DNA of 23,331 nt from contig JBOGGT010000091.1 in assembly GCA_050744225.1 (NCBI GenBank), positions 1 through 23,331 of the forward strand, in the 5' to 3' direction. The stretch is from JAVKSL01 sp050744225 (GTDB lineage Bacteria > Actinomycetota > Acidimicrobiia > Acidimicrobiales > JAJPHD01). The first letter of the stretch is position 1. Each line of letters starts with the position of its first letter. Below the pieces are notes generated by a model that did not search any database, was not told the DNA's origin, and worked only from the letters and a program-made list of their open reading frames with translations. Shown piece by piece: positions 1 to 8,206 of the stretch. A program made the translations under genes and the position numbers.

Positions 1-78
1 CGAGCTGAGCCAGACACAGACCTATTCTCATCGTTCGTGGCGGCCGTCAGGCCATGGGTGTCTGAGGAGTCTTACCCG

Positions 79-125
79 AACTGAGGAGCGCTACCCGTCT
101 GCACCACGGGTAGCGCTCCTCAGTT
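79..125. terminator. Perfect 20-bp stem-loop downstream of the lipoprotein gene
   Basis: The arms at 79-98 and 106-125 are exact reverse complements (20 bp) around a 7-nt loop. The structure lies about 60 bp beyond the stop of the minus-strand lipoprotein gene, so it could stop transcription leaving that gene. No clear T-run follows on either strand, so it may be an intrinsic terminator of the U-tract-poor kind common in high-GC actinobacteria, or a binding site. A degenerate extra copy of one arm (ctgaggag, then tacccg) sits just upstream at 62-77. A related hairpin occurs at 13197-13243. Confidence 0.6.
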
Positions 126-187
126 CATCCCACCAGGATCGCAGCTCCGCTGTCCCTCCCGCTCGTAAGCCTCAGGTCGCTGGCCCT

Positions 188-925
188 TCAGGTCGCTGAC
201 GGCACGTGTACCGAGCTGATCGGTAGTGCGCTTACCGGCTTGGTGAGTGCAAGCTTCTCGTCCCAGTTGCTGAGGGTGTCGGCCACTTGCTCACTCGACG
301 AGCTGTAGGTAGCGCTCACCGGGAGTGCTGGCCCCGAGAGGGCGACGTACAGGGTTGCCGAGGTCTTCGCTGGAAGCCCCAATGCTGCCGGGGCGGTGCC
401 CCGGATGCCCACCACCCTCTGGCCGTCCACTGTCGAGCTTCCGATTTTGACCAGCGGACCTCGCAGCTTGAACGTGCTCAGGAACTGGGTGAAGTCCACT
501 TGGGAGGACACTGTGGAGTAATCCGAGTTGCTCGGGGGAATGGAGATCCACCGGTTCGCCAGCGCCGGACCGTCGGTGGGCGGGAACTCGAAGTAGTTGA
601 GCAGGGCATCCTGGTTGCCCTTGATGTAAGCCACGCCCCCTACCAGCAGCACCTCGGCCTTTGAGCTGCCCTCGGTGATCAGCTGGCGGCCCGAGTCTGG
701 GAGGGCGTCATCGACCTGGACCTCAGTGAGGCTGCCCTGTGTGCCTGCGGACTTGATGTGTACCGAGGTCCTGGCCTCGGCGGTGCTCAGTGCCCGGTTG
801 AGGATCTGCGACGCGCTCATGGCGGCGAGGCTTGGAGGCGCGGCGGGGGAGGAGCTGCAACCGGCCAGGGCCAGCGTGCTGGCGAGACTGGCCGACGTGA
901 TCAGGGCGGCGATGCGTTTGGTCAA
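188..925 (-). CDS. Secreted lipoprotein of unknown function
   Basis: The product is 245 residues if translation begins at the TTG at 925. That start has an AGGGAG ribosome site about 6 nt upstream and puts a classic lipoprotein signal at the N terminus: TKR, a hydrophobic stretch, then the lipobox LALAGC with Cys23 as the lipidated residue. A longer reading from 1051 adds 42 non-signal-like residues and is less likely. The mature part starts with a Ser/Ala/Pro linker and then has alternating beta-strand-like segments. The SASQILNRAL opening and overall size recall actinobacterial LppX/LprG-like envelope lipoproteins, but I see no diagnostic motif, so function is unassigned. The gene is monocistronic, divergent from comM, and followed by the stem-loop at 79-125. 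Confidence 0.75.
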   Translation of the reverse strand: MTKRIAALITSASLASTLALAGCSSSPAAPPSLAAMSASQILNRALSTAEARTSVHIKSAGTQGSLTEVQVDDALPDSGRQLITEGSSKAEVLLVGGVAYIKGNQDALLNYFEFPPTDGPALANRWISIPPSNSDYSTVSSQVDFTQFLSTFKLRGPLVKIGSSTVDGQRVVGIRGTAPAALGLPAKTSATLYVALSGPALPVSATYSSSSEQVADTLSNWDEKLALTKPVSALPISSVHVPSAT

Positions 926-1141
926 GCTTGTCTCCCTGATAGGCGCTGGTTGGTGGATGTCGGGTTTTGCATCGGCACACCGCCGACCCTCCTTTAGGTG
1001 ATTTCGTCCCGCTTCGCCAGTGATGCTCTCCGAGCGGTGATACAACTCCAACGTATCCTGTGGTCCGAGGTGCCTCGTAGGGCGGGCACTCGGTAAACCG
1101 CAGCGCCCCTCCTCGGGTTCCCCAAGGACAGGAGCAGTCGA

Positions 1142-2674
1142 ATGATTGCAAGCATCCCCTCCGCCACCCTCTTTGGAGTGGAGGGTCGTCAGGTCTCAGT
1201 CGAGGTTCACGTAGATACGGGCATCCCGTGTTTCAACATCGTCGGGCTTCCCGATGCGGCGTGCCGCGAGTCGCGGGACCGGGTGCGCGCTGCGATCGTC
1301 TCCAGTGGTCTCAGTTGGCCGCAGCGGCGCATAACGGTGAACCTGGCTCCCTCAGGTCTCCGCAAGAGCGGCGCCGGGCTGGATCTGCCCATCGCCGTGG
1401 CCCTGCTGGTGGGGGCGGGCCAGCTCCCCCCGCGGGCGGTCGAGGGCCTTGCCTTCATCGGAGAGCTGGGCCTCGACGGCTCGGTCCGGGCGGTGCTGGG
1501 GATGGTTTCCCTGGCCGACGCGGTCCGATCACCCGCGCTGGTCGTCCCCCAGGCGTCGGCCGCCCAGGCGATCCTGGTGGACCGGCACTTGGTCAGGCCG
1601 GTGCGGAACCTGGCCGAGTTGGTCCTTGTGCTCCGCGGCTCGACGCCCTGGCCGACGCACGAGGTAGACCCGCCCGGCGGGTTGCCGTGTGATGCGCCGA
1701 CCTCGTCTGACCCTGACTTGACCGACGTGAAGGGGCAGCGGCTGGGACGCTGGGCGGTGGAGGTGGCAGCCGCCGGTGGGCACCACCTGCTGATGATCGG
1801 CCCTCCCGGCTCGGGCAAGACCATGCTGGCGAGGCGCTTGCCCGGGCTCCTCCCGACTCTGGGACGCAACGAGGCGCTGGAGGCGATGCGGGTCCACTCT
1901 GCCGCGGGGGTGTCCTGGCCAGGTAACGGTTTGATGAACCGGCCTCCTTTTCGGGCTCCGCATCACGGGGCCTCCGCGGTGTCGTTGATCGGGGGAGGAG
2001 CCTCCTGGATGCGGCCCGGCGAGATCAGCCTGGCACACTGCGGGGTTCTATTCCTGGATGAGATGGGCGAGTTCCCGGCTTCAGTCCTGGACACCCTCCG
2101 CCAGCCCCTGGAGGAGGGCTTGGTGCGGGTCTGCAGAGCCAGGGCGACCGTCGAGTTCCCGGCGAGGTTCCTGTTGATCGGAGCTATGAATCCCTGCCCC
2201 TGCGGCGAGGGCTTTGCTCCGGGCGCGTGCCGGTGTTCCGATCAGGCCCGTGCCCGGTACGCGAGGAGGTTGTCCGGACCACTGCTGGATCGCTTCGATC
2301 TGCGGGTCCCAGTCGGCCGACCGGCGGTGGAAGACCTGATCGGGGTTTGCACGCCGGAGTCGAGCTCAGCGGTTGCCGAACGGGTGAGTTTGGCGCGTGG
2401 GCGCGCGGTCGCCCGCGGGGTGGTGTCCAACGCGGAGCTGCCCGCCCGCCGACTTGACGAGTTGGCGCCCCTGTCCGGCGCGGCCGAGCATCTCCTCGAA
2501 CGGCGCCTGCGCTCGGGCCTGCTCTCGGCGCGCGGCCTCCACCGGATCCGTCGGGTGGCGAGGACTCTGGCAGACCTGGAGGAGTCGGGTGACCGCGTGG
2601 GGCTCGAGCACGTGGCCGCTGCCCTGGAGCTGAGGGTGGGAATTTCTGCTCTCTCGCCCATGGCGGCAGCGTGA
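1142..2674 (+). CDS. comM: ComM/YifB family Mg-chelatase-like AAA+ ATPase
   Basis: This 510-residue protein matches the full ComM/YifB architecture. An N-terminal Lon-protease-like domain (IVGLPDAACRESRDRVRAAI, then APSGLRKSGAGLDLPIA) precedes an AAA+ core with Walker A GPPGSGKT at residues 220-227 and Walker B GVLFLDEM at 301-308. The family hallmark MNPCPCG with further paired cysteines (CRC) begins near residue 349, and the C-terminal helical domain is present. In naturally transformable bacteria ComM is a hexameric helicase that promotes branch migration of incoming DNA; in other bacteria its role is less defined. The ATG at 1142 has AGGAG 8 nt upstream. The stop overlaps the GTG start of dprA by 4 bp, so the two are probably translated together, fitting a shared job in DNA uptake or recombination. 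Confidence 0.95.
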   Translation: MIASIPSATLFGVEGRQVSVEVHVDTGIPCFNIVGLPDAACRESRDRVRAAIVSSGLSWPQRRITVNLAPSGLRKSGAGLDLPIAVALLVGAGQLPPRAVEGLAFIGELGLDGSVRAVLGMVSLADAVRSPALVVPQASAAQAILVDRHLVRPVRNLAELVLVLRGSTPWPTHEVDPPGGLPCDAPTSSDPDLTDVKGQRLGRWAVEVAAAGGHHLLMIGPPGSGKTMLARRLPGLLPTLGRNEALEAMRVHSAAGVSWPGNGLMNRPPFRAPHHGASAVSLIGGGASWMRPGEISLAHCGVLFLDEMGEFPASVLDTLRQPLEEGLVRVCRARATVEFPARFLLIGAMNPCPCGEGFAPGACRCSDQARARYARRLSGPLLDRFDLRVPVGRPAVEDLIGVCTPESSSAVAERVSLARGRAVARGVVSNAELPARRLDELAPLSGAAEHLLERRLRSGLLSARGLHRIRRVARTLADLEESGDRVGLEHVAAALELRVGISALSPMAAA

Positions 2675-4008
2675 CCCCGCGCCCCGGCGAACGCCGCGCG
2701 GCCATGGCTCTTGATGAGCGCCTGGTGGCCGCCCCCGCCGCCCTTGGGCTGCCCGAAGAGGCTTATGCAGCTGCGCTTGCCGGTTTGCCCCACCTAACCC
2801 CCTCACGCTTGCGCTGGCTCCTTCAGGGGCGGCCACCCTCTGTGGCCTGGAGCCTGGTTGGGGCCGGACGCCTTGGGTCAGACTCCGACCACGACGCCTG
2901 CGAGGGATCCGAGGTACTCGGTCTCGCGGTGGGGAGGTCCCGGTGGACTCCTGCCGATCTGGCCCGAGCCTGGCGCGCCTCCGCCGGGAGATCGGACCCG
3001 TCAGAGATCTGGGCCTCCTACCGGGCTGCCGGCGTGCACGTCTGGCTGCAGGGCGACGGTGCCTATCCAACCCTGCTGGCCGAGGACCCTCAGCCGCCCA
3101 CTGTCCTGTTCTGGCGCGGCTGCCTTGCGGCTCTCGGATACCCGCGGGTGGCCTTGATCGGGACACGCAACTCCACCCACTACGGGGAGGAGGTGGCGGC
3201 CGAGCTGGGGGCGGGACTTACCCGGGCGGGAGTCTCGGTGGTCTCTGGCCTGGCAATCGGGATCGACGGAGCCGCCCATCGGGGAGCGCTCGGCGCAGTC
3301 AGTCCGCCCGGCGCAGTCAGTCCGCCCGGCGCAGTCAGTCCGCCCCGCGCAGTCAGTCCGCCCCGCGCAGTCAGTCCGCCGCCGTTGGCGGTGGTGGCCG
3401 GCGGACTGGATGTCGTCTATCCGGCAAGGAACGCCCGCCTATGGGCATCGGTCGCCGCGGTGGGCGGCATGATCTCCGAGGCCCCGTTGGGAGCACCCCC
3501 CGAAGCCTGGCGCTTTCCGTGGCGCAACAGGCTTATCGCCGCGCTGTCCGACGTTGTGGTGGTGGTCGAGTCCCACGCGACCGGCGGGTCACTTCTCACC
3601 GTCGAGGCTGCCATGCGCCGTGGTATCACCGTGATGGCGGTCCCAGGTTCGGTCCGCAGCCCTGCCTCCGCGGGAACCAACGGCTTGATCGCGGACGGGT
3701 GCGCTCCGGTGCGGGACGTCGACGATGTGTTGGTTGCCTTGGGACTGAGCCGCCGCAGCTCTACCGGGCTTTCGCGCGGCGGGCATGAGGAGTTGGCCAC
3801 CGGTGGCGGGCGGCGATCCCCAGGCGAGGGGTGGAGTGAATCAGAGCGCCGGATCTGGTGCGCTTTGGATCCCGATCCGACACCGACCGATGTGGTCTTG
3901 CGTCGGACTGGCTTGTCCCTGGGGGAGGTGGCGGCCGCGCTCGACCGCCTGGAGTCCGCAGGCTGGGCGAGGCCCGGCGACGGTTGGTGGGAGCGCACTC
4001 ACCCCTGA
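2671..4008 (+). CDS. dprA: DNA-processing protein DprA with an internal 30-residue repeat insertion
   Basis: DprA binds single-stranded DNA and loads RecA during transformation. The 445-residue product has an N-terminal helical region, a Rossmann-like core beginning VALIGTRN at residue 160, and the signature SGLAIGIDGAAHRGAL at about 192-207. It continues with GGLDVVYPARN and the conserved RFPWRNRLIAALSD and GGSLLTVEAA blocks, and ends in a winged helix (about 390-443). The core is interrupted at residues 208-237 by five copies of G/R-A-V-S-P-P encoded by an 18-bp tandem repeat; canonical DprA has only a short loop there. The GTG at 2671 overlaps the comM stop by 4 bp; the ATG at 2704 is an alternative start with no better ribosome site. 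The frame is intact, so the protein may still work. Confidence 0.93.
   Translation: MTPRPGERRAAMALDERLVAAPAALGLPEEAYAAALAGLPHLTPSRLRWLLQGRPPSVAWSLVGAGRLGSDSDHDACEGSEVLGLAVGRSRWTPADLARAWRASAGRSDPSEIWASYRAAGVHVWLQGDGAYPTLLAEDPQPPTVLFWRGCLAALGYPRVALIGTRNSTHYGEEVAAELGAGLTRAGVSVVSGLAIGIDGAAHRGALGAVSPPGAVSPPGAVSPPRAVSPPRAVSPPPLAVVAGGLDVVYPARNARLWASVAAVGGMISEAPLGAPPEAWRFPWRNRLIAALSDVVVVVESHATGGSLLTVEAAMRRGITVMAVPGSVRSPASAGTNGLIADGCAPVRDVDDVLVALGLSRRSSTGLSRGGHEELATGGGRRSPGEGWSESERRIWCALDPDPTPTDVVLRRTGLSLGEVAAALDRLESAGWARPGDGWWERTHP
3292..3381 (+). repeat. 18-bp tandem repeat, five copies, inside dprA
   Basis: Five 18-bp units (core gcgcagtcagtccgccc) run at 3292, 3310, 3328, 3346 and 3364. The first three start with g, the last two with c, and the last base of the array is changed. 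Because the unit is a multiple of three, copy number can change without a frameshift. The near identity of the copies suggests recent expansion. Confidence 0.97.
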
Positions 4009-4009
4009 G

Positions 4010-4114
4010 ACAGCCGAGCCGACCGCCCGAGCCGAGCCGCCGGCCTCAGCGGAGCCGCCCGCCAGACAGCCGAGCCGCCCGCCCGAGCCGCCGGCCTCAG
4101 CGGAGCCGCCGGCC
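4010..4114. repeat. Duplicated block of about 51 bp between dprA and the ATPase gene
   Basis: The 131-bp space between the convergent dprA and ATPase stops is filled with gagccgcc-type sequence. An identical 26-bp core (gagccgccggcctcagcgga, then gccgcc) is found at 4034-4059 and again at 4085-4110, 51 bp apart. The flanking gacagccgagccg and cgcccgagcc segments are duplicated too. No convincing gene or hairpin terminator is visible in it. Confidence 0.85.
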
Positions 4115-4139
4115 CGAGACGAGCCGCCGGCCCGCTGGA

Positions 4140-4661
4140 TCAGTGCAGGCGGAACTCGAACCAGACGGTCTTGCCGATCGGGCAGTCGGTGACGCCCCAC
4201 GACTCGGACAGCATGTCCACCAGGGCGAGGCCCCTCCCAGACTCCTCAAAGCTGGTTGGCCAGCGCGCCACTGGTATCCCTTCTCCCTCGTCGTGGACCT
4301 CGATCCTGACCCGGTTGCCCGGCCAGTACCTGACCGTAACGTCCATCGGGGATCGGGCGTGCTCGGCGGCGTTGATGGCGAGCTCGCTGGTCAACAGGAG
4401 GATGTCCTGCAGGTCCTGGGCAGCCTGGGAGTCACCCGCGTCGAGCGACTCTGAGGCAGGGCGTCCCGAGGCGGGTGACCGAACGTGGGCCACGCGAGGC
4501 CATCCCCAGGCGCCCAGCCGTTCTCGCACGAAGCGACGAGCGTCTCGTCCGCAGGCGGTGGCTGGGGTCATGTGGTGGACCGCCTGGTGGTCAGCGTTGG
4601 TGAGAATCCCCACCCGGGGGTCCCTCTCCACTAACGTGTCCTGGCCGATTGCACCGCTCAT
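4140..4661 (-). CDS. RsbW/SpoIIAB-type ATP-binding regulator (HATPase_c)
   Basis: The 173-residue product is a single GHKL ATPase domain of the anti-sigma-factor kinase type. The N box is SELAINAAEHA at residues 92-102, the G1 box VHDEGEGIP at 122-130 and the G2 box GRGLALVDML at 142-151, followed by the closing GKTVWFEF strand. Proteins of this type in actinobacteria usually bind or phosphorylate anti-sigma antagonists, linking stress signals to an alternative sigma factor. No partner sigma factor or antagonist is next to it, so its target is unknown. It has about 30 residues before the ATPase-like start (MTPATACGRDARRFVRERL, alternative start 4571). The ATG at 4661 is preceded closely by AAGGG and is preferred. 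Upstream is a 134-bp space before the 3' end of the hydrolase gene, so it probably has its own promoter. Confidence 0.85.
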   Translation of the reverse strand: MSGAIGQDTLVERDPRVGILTNADHQAVHHMTPATACGRDARRFVRERLGAWGWPRVAHVRSPASGRPASESLDAGDSQAAQDLQDILLLTSELAINAAEHARSPMDVTVRYWPGNRVRIEVHDEGEGIPVARWPTSFEESGRGLALVDMLSESWGVTDCPIGKTVWFEFRLH

Positions 4662-4795
4662 GTCCCTTTTGCGTCCTTTGACCCGTGGTCTCTACACAGT
4701 AAGACGGTCGTGGGTCCTTCGGTGTCACTACCCTTCGCGGATTCGTCCGCGTCCGGGAGATCCTTCACCTCCGCCTTGGGTCACCCTACCTGGCT

Positions 4796-6694
4796 TCAAC
4801 GCGAAGACAGCTGGGCCTCAAGTGCCGTCCGGGCATGCTCGCACGATGAAGCGCCGGAGCTCTCGCCGTCCGGGCCAGGCACTTGCCAGGCCGACGCGAG
4901 TGAGCGGACCAGACCCCTTGCCAGGCTCGTCCCGCTCGCGCTCGGCAACGGTTGCCCGCTGAGCACCGAGTCGATGGCCCGGTCGGCGCTGGGGTTTGTG
5001 AGCATCCCGCCGTGGAAAGCCACCAACACCAGGGTTGGTATGTCTACGCGGATCCCACTGGGGGATCCGACTGCGTCCGCAAGCGGGAGTAGGGCCGCTT
5101 GGGCTATCCCGGGTAGGGGACAGGACAGTAGCCCGCCCAGGCTGGCGGACTCGTCAACCAAGGATCTCAGGAACGGGCTTGTAGGGGACAGTGGGATTGG
5201 AGCCACCGAGCGTACGGCACTGGAGATGATCGACAGTCCCTCCCCACCCGCCAATCCCATTCCAACGGAGCCGAGTGGCGGGTAGTAGACCCGGGCCGGG
5301 TTCACTAGGGGACTGGTCATTATGAGGTAACGCACCGGTCCGCCGGGGTCTGCGTCAAGATACGCCTTGGCCACCAGGCTGCCCTCGCTCTCGGCCACCA
5401 GGGCCACCGGGTCGCCTGTGGCCTGGTGCAGGGCGGCCACCTGGGCGGCCATCAGCCGTTCCGAGTGGACCAGGGGCTGGTTGGTGTCGGCACTGGTGTA
5501 AGCGACGGGTTGTCCATCCAGAGCGAGGCCGCGGTACGAGAAGCGGCGCTCCACGTAGGGGCCTGGAAGTCCGGGAGAGCTGCGCCCGTCCCAGCTGGTC
5601 CCGTAACCGGTGACTACCAGCACCGCCACCGCCGGTGCTCTGTCGCTGCTGCATCGAGGGCCGGGACAGCCAGGCGAGGGTTTCGGCTTTCCGCCGGCGG
5701 TTGCACGCTTTACGCTATCAATTGGACTCGACGACACCCCGACCGTGCGGGTGTCCCCGCCCGCTCCAGGCACGATGCCGTGGGAAATGGCAACCGGCTT
5801 TACCTGCAGATTCGTCGGGGCCACCGCTGCAAAGCCGATCACCGTTCCTCCGACCACTATCCCCGCGAAGGCGATGAGGCCCGACGGTGCCACCGGGCGC
5901 AGGCGGGCGCGGCACCCGAGGGCCAGGACAGAGCGGACCAGGCCCCGCCATGCCCAGGCGTTGGCGAGACCGGCCACACCCGCCACGGCCACCCCGAATC
6001 CCGCCGGGACCGCGGTGATCACTGCCCCTGCGACCGAGGCCAACCCAAAGCCGAACAGGATCCAACCGATCGCACGGGCGGACATGCCCTGACGCCACCA
6101 ACCCGGAGTGATCGCCCCGTGGTGGAACAGGACCGCGATGATCGCAGCGCTTGGCACGGCGGCGAACCAGAACCACGAAACCGGCGCCACAGCGAGTCCG
6201 AACAACAGCACCGCCATCGGGGCCAGCAGCAGCCCCGCGAACAGGTTGAACACCACCGCCCGCAAGAAGCATCGGCGGAAGTTGGGGCGCGGGATCCCAT
6301 CCGGCCAGGCGGCCAGGACGCAGAGGGCGGTGAGGGCGCTGCGGGCCGCGAGCAGAGCCAGACCCTTGACCGCCAGGTCGTCCCAAGAGTCTGCGTAGAC
6401 CACGAGCCAGCGCAGGTCGTGGAACACCCCCAAGGGGGCCACCGCACTCGCTTGTGACGCGAGTGCCAGAGCCGACGCGGGGCCGAGGGCGGCGAGGAGC
6501 GAGGCTTCCAAAAGGTTCGCCCCCACGCAGAGGGCGATCAGTGTGGGGCGAGCAATCCGGGGGCCTGGCGGACGATCAACCGTCTTCTCGATGCCCGACC
6601 CATAACTTTGGACAATGAAGTCATCCAGGATGACTTCATTGTCCAAAGTTCGGGTCCTGGTTGCGGCATCGGGAGCGACCGGCGGCTCCGTCAC
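4796..6694 (-). CDS. Multi-pass membrane protein with C-terminal alpha/beta-hydrolase-like domain
   Basis: The 632-residue protein starts with a short soluble segment. Several hydrophobic membrane helices follow (from about residue 50 to 290, for example LIALCVGANLLEASLLAAL and FNLFAGLLLAPMAVLLFGLA), then a polar linker. The C-terminal domain contains VALVAESEGSLVAKAYL, where Ser436 sits in an A-x-S-x-G context typical of an alpha/beta-hydrolase nucleophile elbow, preceded by VLVVTGYGTSWDG as a likely first strand. It may be a membrane-tethered esterase or lipase; the substrate is unknown and the other catalytic residues cannot be assigned by eye. The GTG start at 6694 overlaps the degV stop by 4 bp, so it is translationally coupled as the last gene of plsY-degV-hydrolase. 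Residues 16-31 are encoded by a long palindrome. Placement beside PlsY suggests, without proof, a role in lipid handling. Confidence 0.75.
   Translation of the reverse strand: MTEPPVAPDAATRTRTLDNEVILDDFIVQSYGSGIEKTVDRPPGPRIARPTLIALCVGANLLEASLLAALGPASALALASQASAVAPLGVFHDLRWLVVYADSWDDLAVKGLALLAARSALTALCVLAAWPDGIPRPNFRRCFLRAVVFNLFAGLLLAPMAVLLFGLAVAPVSWFWFAAVPSAAIIAVLFHHGAITPGWWRQGMSARAIGWILFGFGLASVAGAVITAVPAGFGVAVAGVAGLANAWAWRGLVRSVLALGCRARLRPVAPSGLIAFAGIVVGGTVIGFAAVAPTNLQVKPVAISHGIVPGAGGDTRTVGVSSSPIDSVKRATAGGKPKPSPGCPGPRCSSDRAPAVAVLVVTGYGTSWDGRSSPGLPGPYVERRFSYRGLALDGQPVAYTSADTNQPLVHSERLMAAQVAALHQATGDPVALVAESEGSLVAKAYLDADPGGPVRYLIMTSPLVNPARVYYPPLGSVGMGLAGGEGLSIISSAVRSVAPIPLSPTSPFLRSLVDESASLGGLLSCPLPGIAQAALLPLADAVGSPSGIRVDIPTLVLVAFHGGMLTNPSADRAIDSVLSGQPLPSASGTSLARGLVRSLASAWQVPGPDGESSGASSCEHARTALEAQLSSR
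6604..6650. repeat. 47-bp palindrome (23-bp arms, 1-nt centre) inside the hydrolase start
   Basis: Arms 6604-6626 and 6628-6650 are perfect reverse complements around the single base at 6627, beginning aactttggacaatgaagtca. It lies 44-90 nt into the hydrolase reading frame and just below the degV stop. It is clearly more AT-rich than the sequence around it. In mRNA it would form a very stable hairpin soon after the start codon. No U-tract follows on the minus strand, so a standard terminator is unlikely. Confidence 0.97.
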
Positions 6695-7587
6695 CGGCCA
6701 CCAGCCCCACCATCCACAGCCCCACCATCCCCAGCCCCACCAGCCCCAGCCTCACCAGCCGGTTCCCAGTACCAGGCCAGACCGACGACGCCTGGGCCGG
6801 TGTGGGCCACCATCACCGGGCTGAACGACTCAACCAGGGTGGTTGCGGGCTCCAAGTTGCCCCTTACGCCGTCCACCAGGAACTCAGCGGCGCCAGGGTC
6901 GAGGGCGTGGGACACCGCCAGGTGCAGCGCAGCATCCCCCGCCGGCCGGGAGCGACGCCAGTGGCCCAGCAGCGCCTCCAGAGCCCTGTCCCGGCTCAGG
7001 GCGGGCCGCAGCGCTTTGATCCCGTCGCCTCGAAGCTCGAAGATGGGCCGTACCCCGAGGTATCGGCCCGCGCGCCCCGCCGGCTCTGGAAGGCGGCCGC
7101 CCCGGACCAGGTAGTCCAGGGTCTCGACCGTCGCCACCATGCGCACCGCGTCGCGCACCTGCGCCGCACTGGCGACCACGGACGCAAGGTCCTGACCGGC
7201 ACGGGCAGCGCGAGCCGCGGCCATCACCACCAGCGATTGGCCTCCGGCGGCACTGCGGGTGTCTATCACCGCGGCGCTGCACCCGGACAGCTCCGATGCG
7301 AGGAGCGCCGACTTGTAGGTGCTGCTCATCCGCTCGGACACGGTCAGCACTACCACTCCGTCGCCGCGGTCTGCGGTGACGAGGATCCCCTGCAGGTCCC
7401 CAGGTGACGGCCCGGCGGTATGGATCCCCTCGTCGAACCGGCGCACCACTTCGTCCAATGGGATCTGGTCCTCGTTGTAAGAGTGGTCCCCGATGGTGAG
7501 ACGCATTGGGGCGACGACGATTTTCAGGCGACGCGCCAGCTTGGCGGGTATGGCCGCGGCGCTATCGGTGACGACGGCAACTGCCAA
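6691..7587 (-). CDS. DegV family fatty-acid-binding protein
   Basis: This 298-residue protein has the DegV fold markers. VAVVTDSAAAIP is at the N terminus, TAGPSPGDL stands in place of the usual T-S-x-P-S-P, then SERMSSTYKSA, VIDTRSAAGGQ, and near the end VMVAHTGPGVVGLAW. DegV (FakB-like) proteins bind a single fatty acid and, in organisms with the FakA kinase, present it for phosphorylation so it can enter phospholipid synthesis. No FakA is in the window. The gene starts 4 nt after the plsY stop and overlaps the hydrolase start, giving a coherent lipid-related operon, since PlsY uses acyl-phosphate. The C terminus ends in a Gly/Ala-rich tail (AGGAGDGGAVDGGAGG) that is probably disordered. 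Confidence 0.9.
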   Translation of the reverse strand: MAVAVVTDSAAAIPAKLARRLKIVVAPMRLTIGDHSYNEDQIPLDEVVRRFDEGIHTAGPSPGDLQGILVTADRGDGVVVLTVSERMSSTYKSALLASELSGCSAAVIDTRSAAGGQSLVVMAAARAARAGQDLASVVASAAQVRDAVRMVATVETLDYLVRGGRLPEPAGRAGRYLGVRPIFELRGDGIKALRPALSRDRALEALLGHWRRSRPAGDAALHLAVSHALDPGAAEFLVDGVRGNLEPATTLVESFSPVMVAHTGPGVVGLAWYWEPAGEAGAGGAGDGGAVDGGAGGR

Positions 7588-7591
7588 CGGG

Positions 7592-8206
7592 TCAGTCCTG
7601 ATCCAGGACCAGGCGACTCAAGTAAAGTGCCAGGCTCGGGCGTGCTGGAACGTGGTTGCCGAGCAGGCGTTTGCCCATCATCGGTATCACGATCGCCGCA
7701 GCGTCGCGGACCCCCGCCCGCCCCTTGGTGACGGCCAGGACCGGGAAGACGACCAGCATGGCCCAGAAGCATCCGCCGCTGGTCTGGCGGAGAAGCCTGC
7801 CCCCGCCGAGACCCAAGCCCAGCACTGCGGTCGCCTCCGGGGCGAACACAGCGGTAGCTCCGAGAGCCGGTGCGAAGCCCCGGCCCCCTGCGCCGCCCAG
7901 CCACGGGGACCAGTTGTGTCCCGCCACCGTCACCCCCACCGCGAGGGCTCGCAGCCCGGGTCGGGCCGACCCGGCCAGAGCGGCGCCCACGGTCCCTTTG
8001 AGCAGGTCCAACGATCCCGCCACGAGAAGAGGCCCCAACCCAGCGACACGGTAGAGCCCGGTCCCCGACACCGTGCCGCTGCCCACCTCGCGCAGGTCGG
8101 TACCGCGCATAGCCACCGAAGCAAGGTTGGAGAAGGGCAGGCTCCCGGCCAGAAAGGCCAGCGCCACGGTGGCGCTCTGGTCGCGTCTTCGCGGTCGGGT
8201 CAGCAT
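7592..8206 (-). CDS. plsY: Divergent PlsY, acyl-phosphate:glycerol-3-phosphate acyltransferase
   Basis: The 204-residue membrane protein keeps the layout of PlsY: GSLPFSNLAS at the start, then GTDLREVGSGTVSGTGLYRVAG aligning with the conserved loop G-x-D-x-R-x-x-G-S-G-N-x-G-A-T-N. The middle has SLDLLKGTVG, and AGHNWSPWLGGAGGRGFAPALGA matches the G-H-x-x-x-x-x-x-x-x-G-G-K-G motif. Several positions differ (Asn to Thr in the first loop, Lys to Arg in GGRG), so activity is likely but not certain. PlsY transfers acyl groups from acyl-phosphate to glycerol-3-phosphate, the first step of phospholipid synthesis. It heads the operon with degV and the membrane hydrolase. The ATG at 8206 lacks a strong ribosome site. 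Confidence 0.82.
   Translation of the reverse strand: MLTRPRRRDQSATVALAFLAGSLPFSNLASVAMRGTDLREVGSGTVSGTGLYRVAGLGPLLVAGSLDLLKGTVGAALAGSARPGLRALAVGVTVAGHNWSPWLGGAGGRGFAPALGATAVFAPEATAVLGLGLGGGRLLRQTSGGCFWAMLVVFPVLAVTKGRAGVRDAAAIVIPMMGKRLLGNHVPARPSLALYLSRLVLDQD

Noticed and set aside
188..1051. Longer start of the lipoprotein gene at 1051
   Set aside because: It buries the signal peptide 42 residues inside the protein; the TTG at 925 has a ribosome site and places the lipobox correctly.
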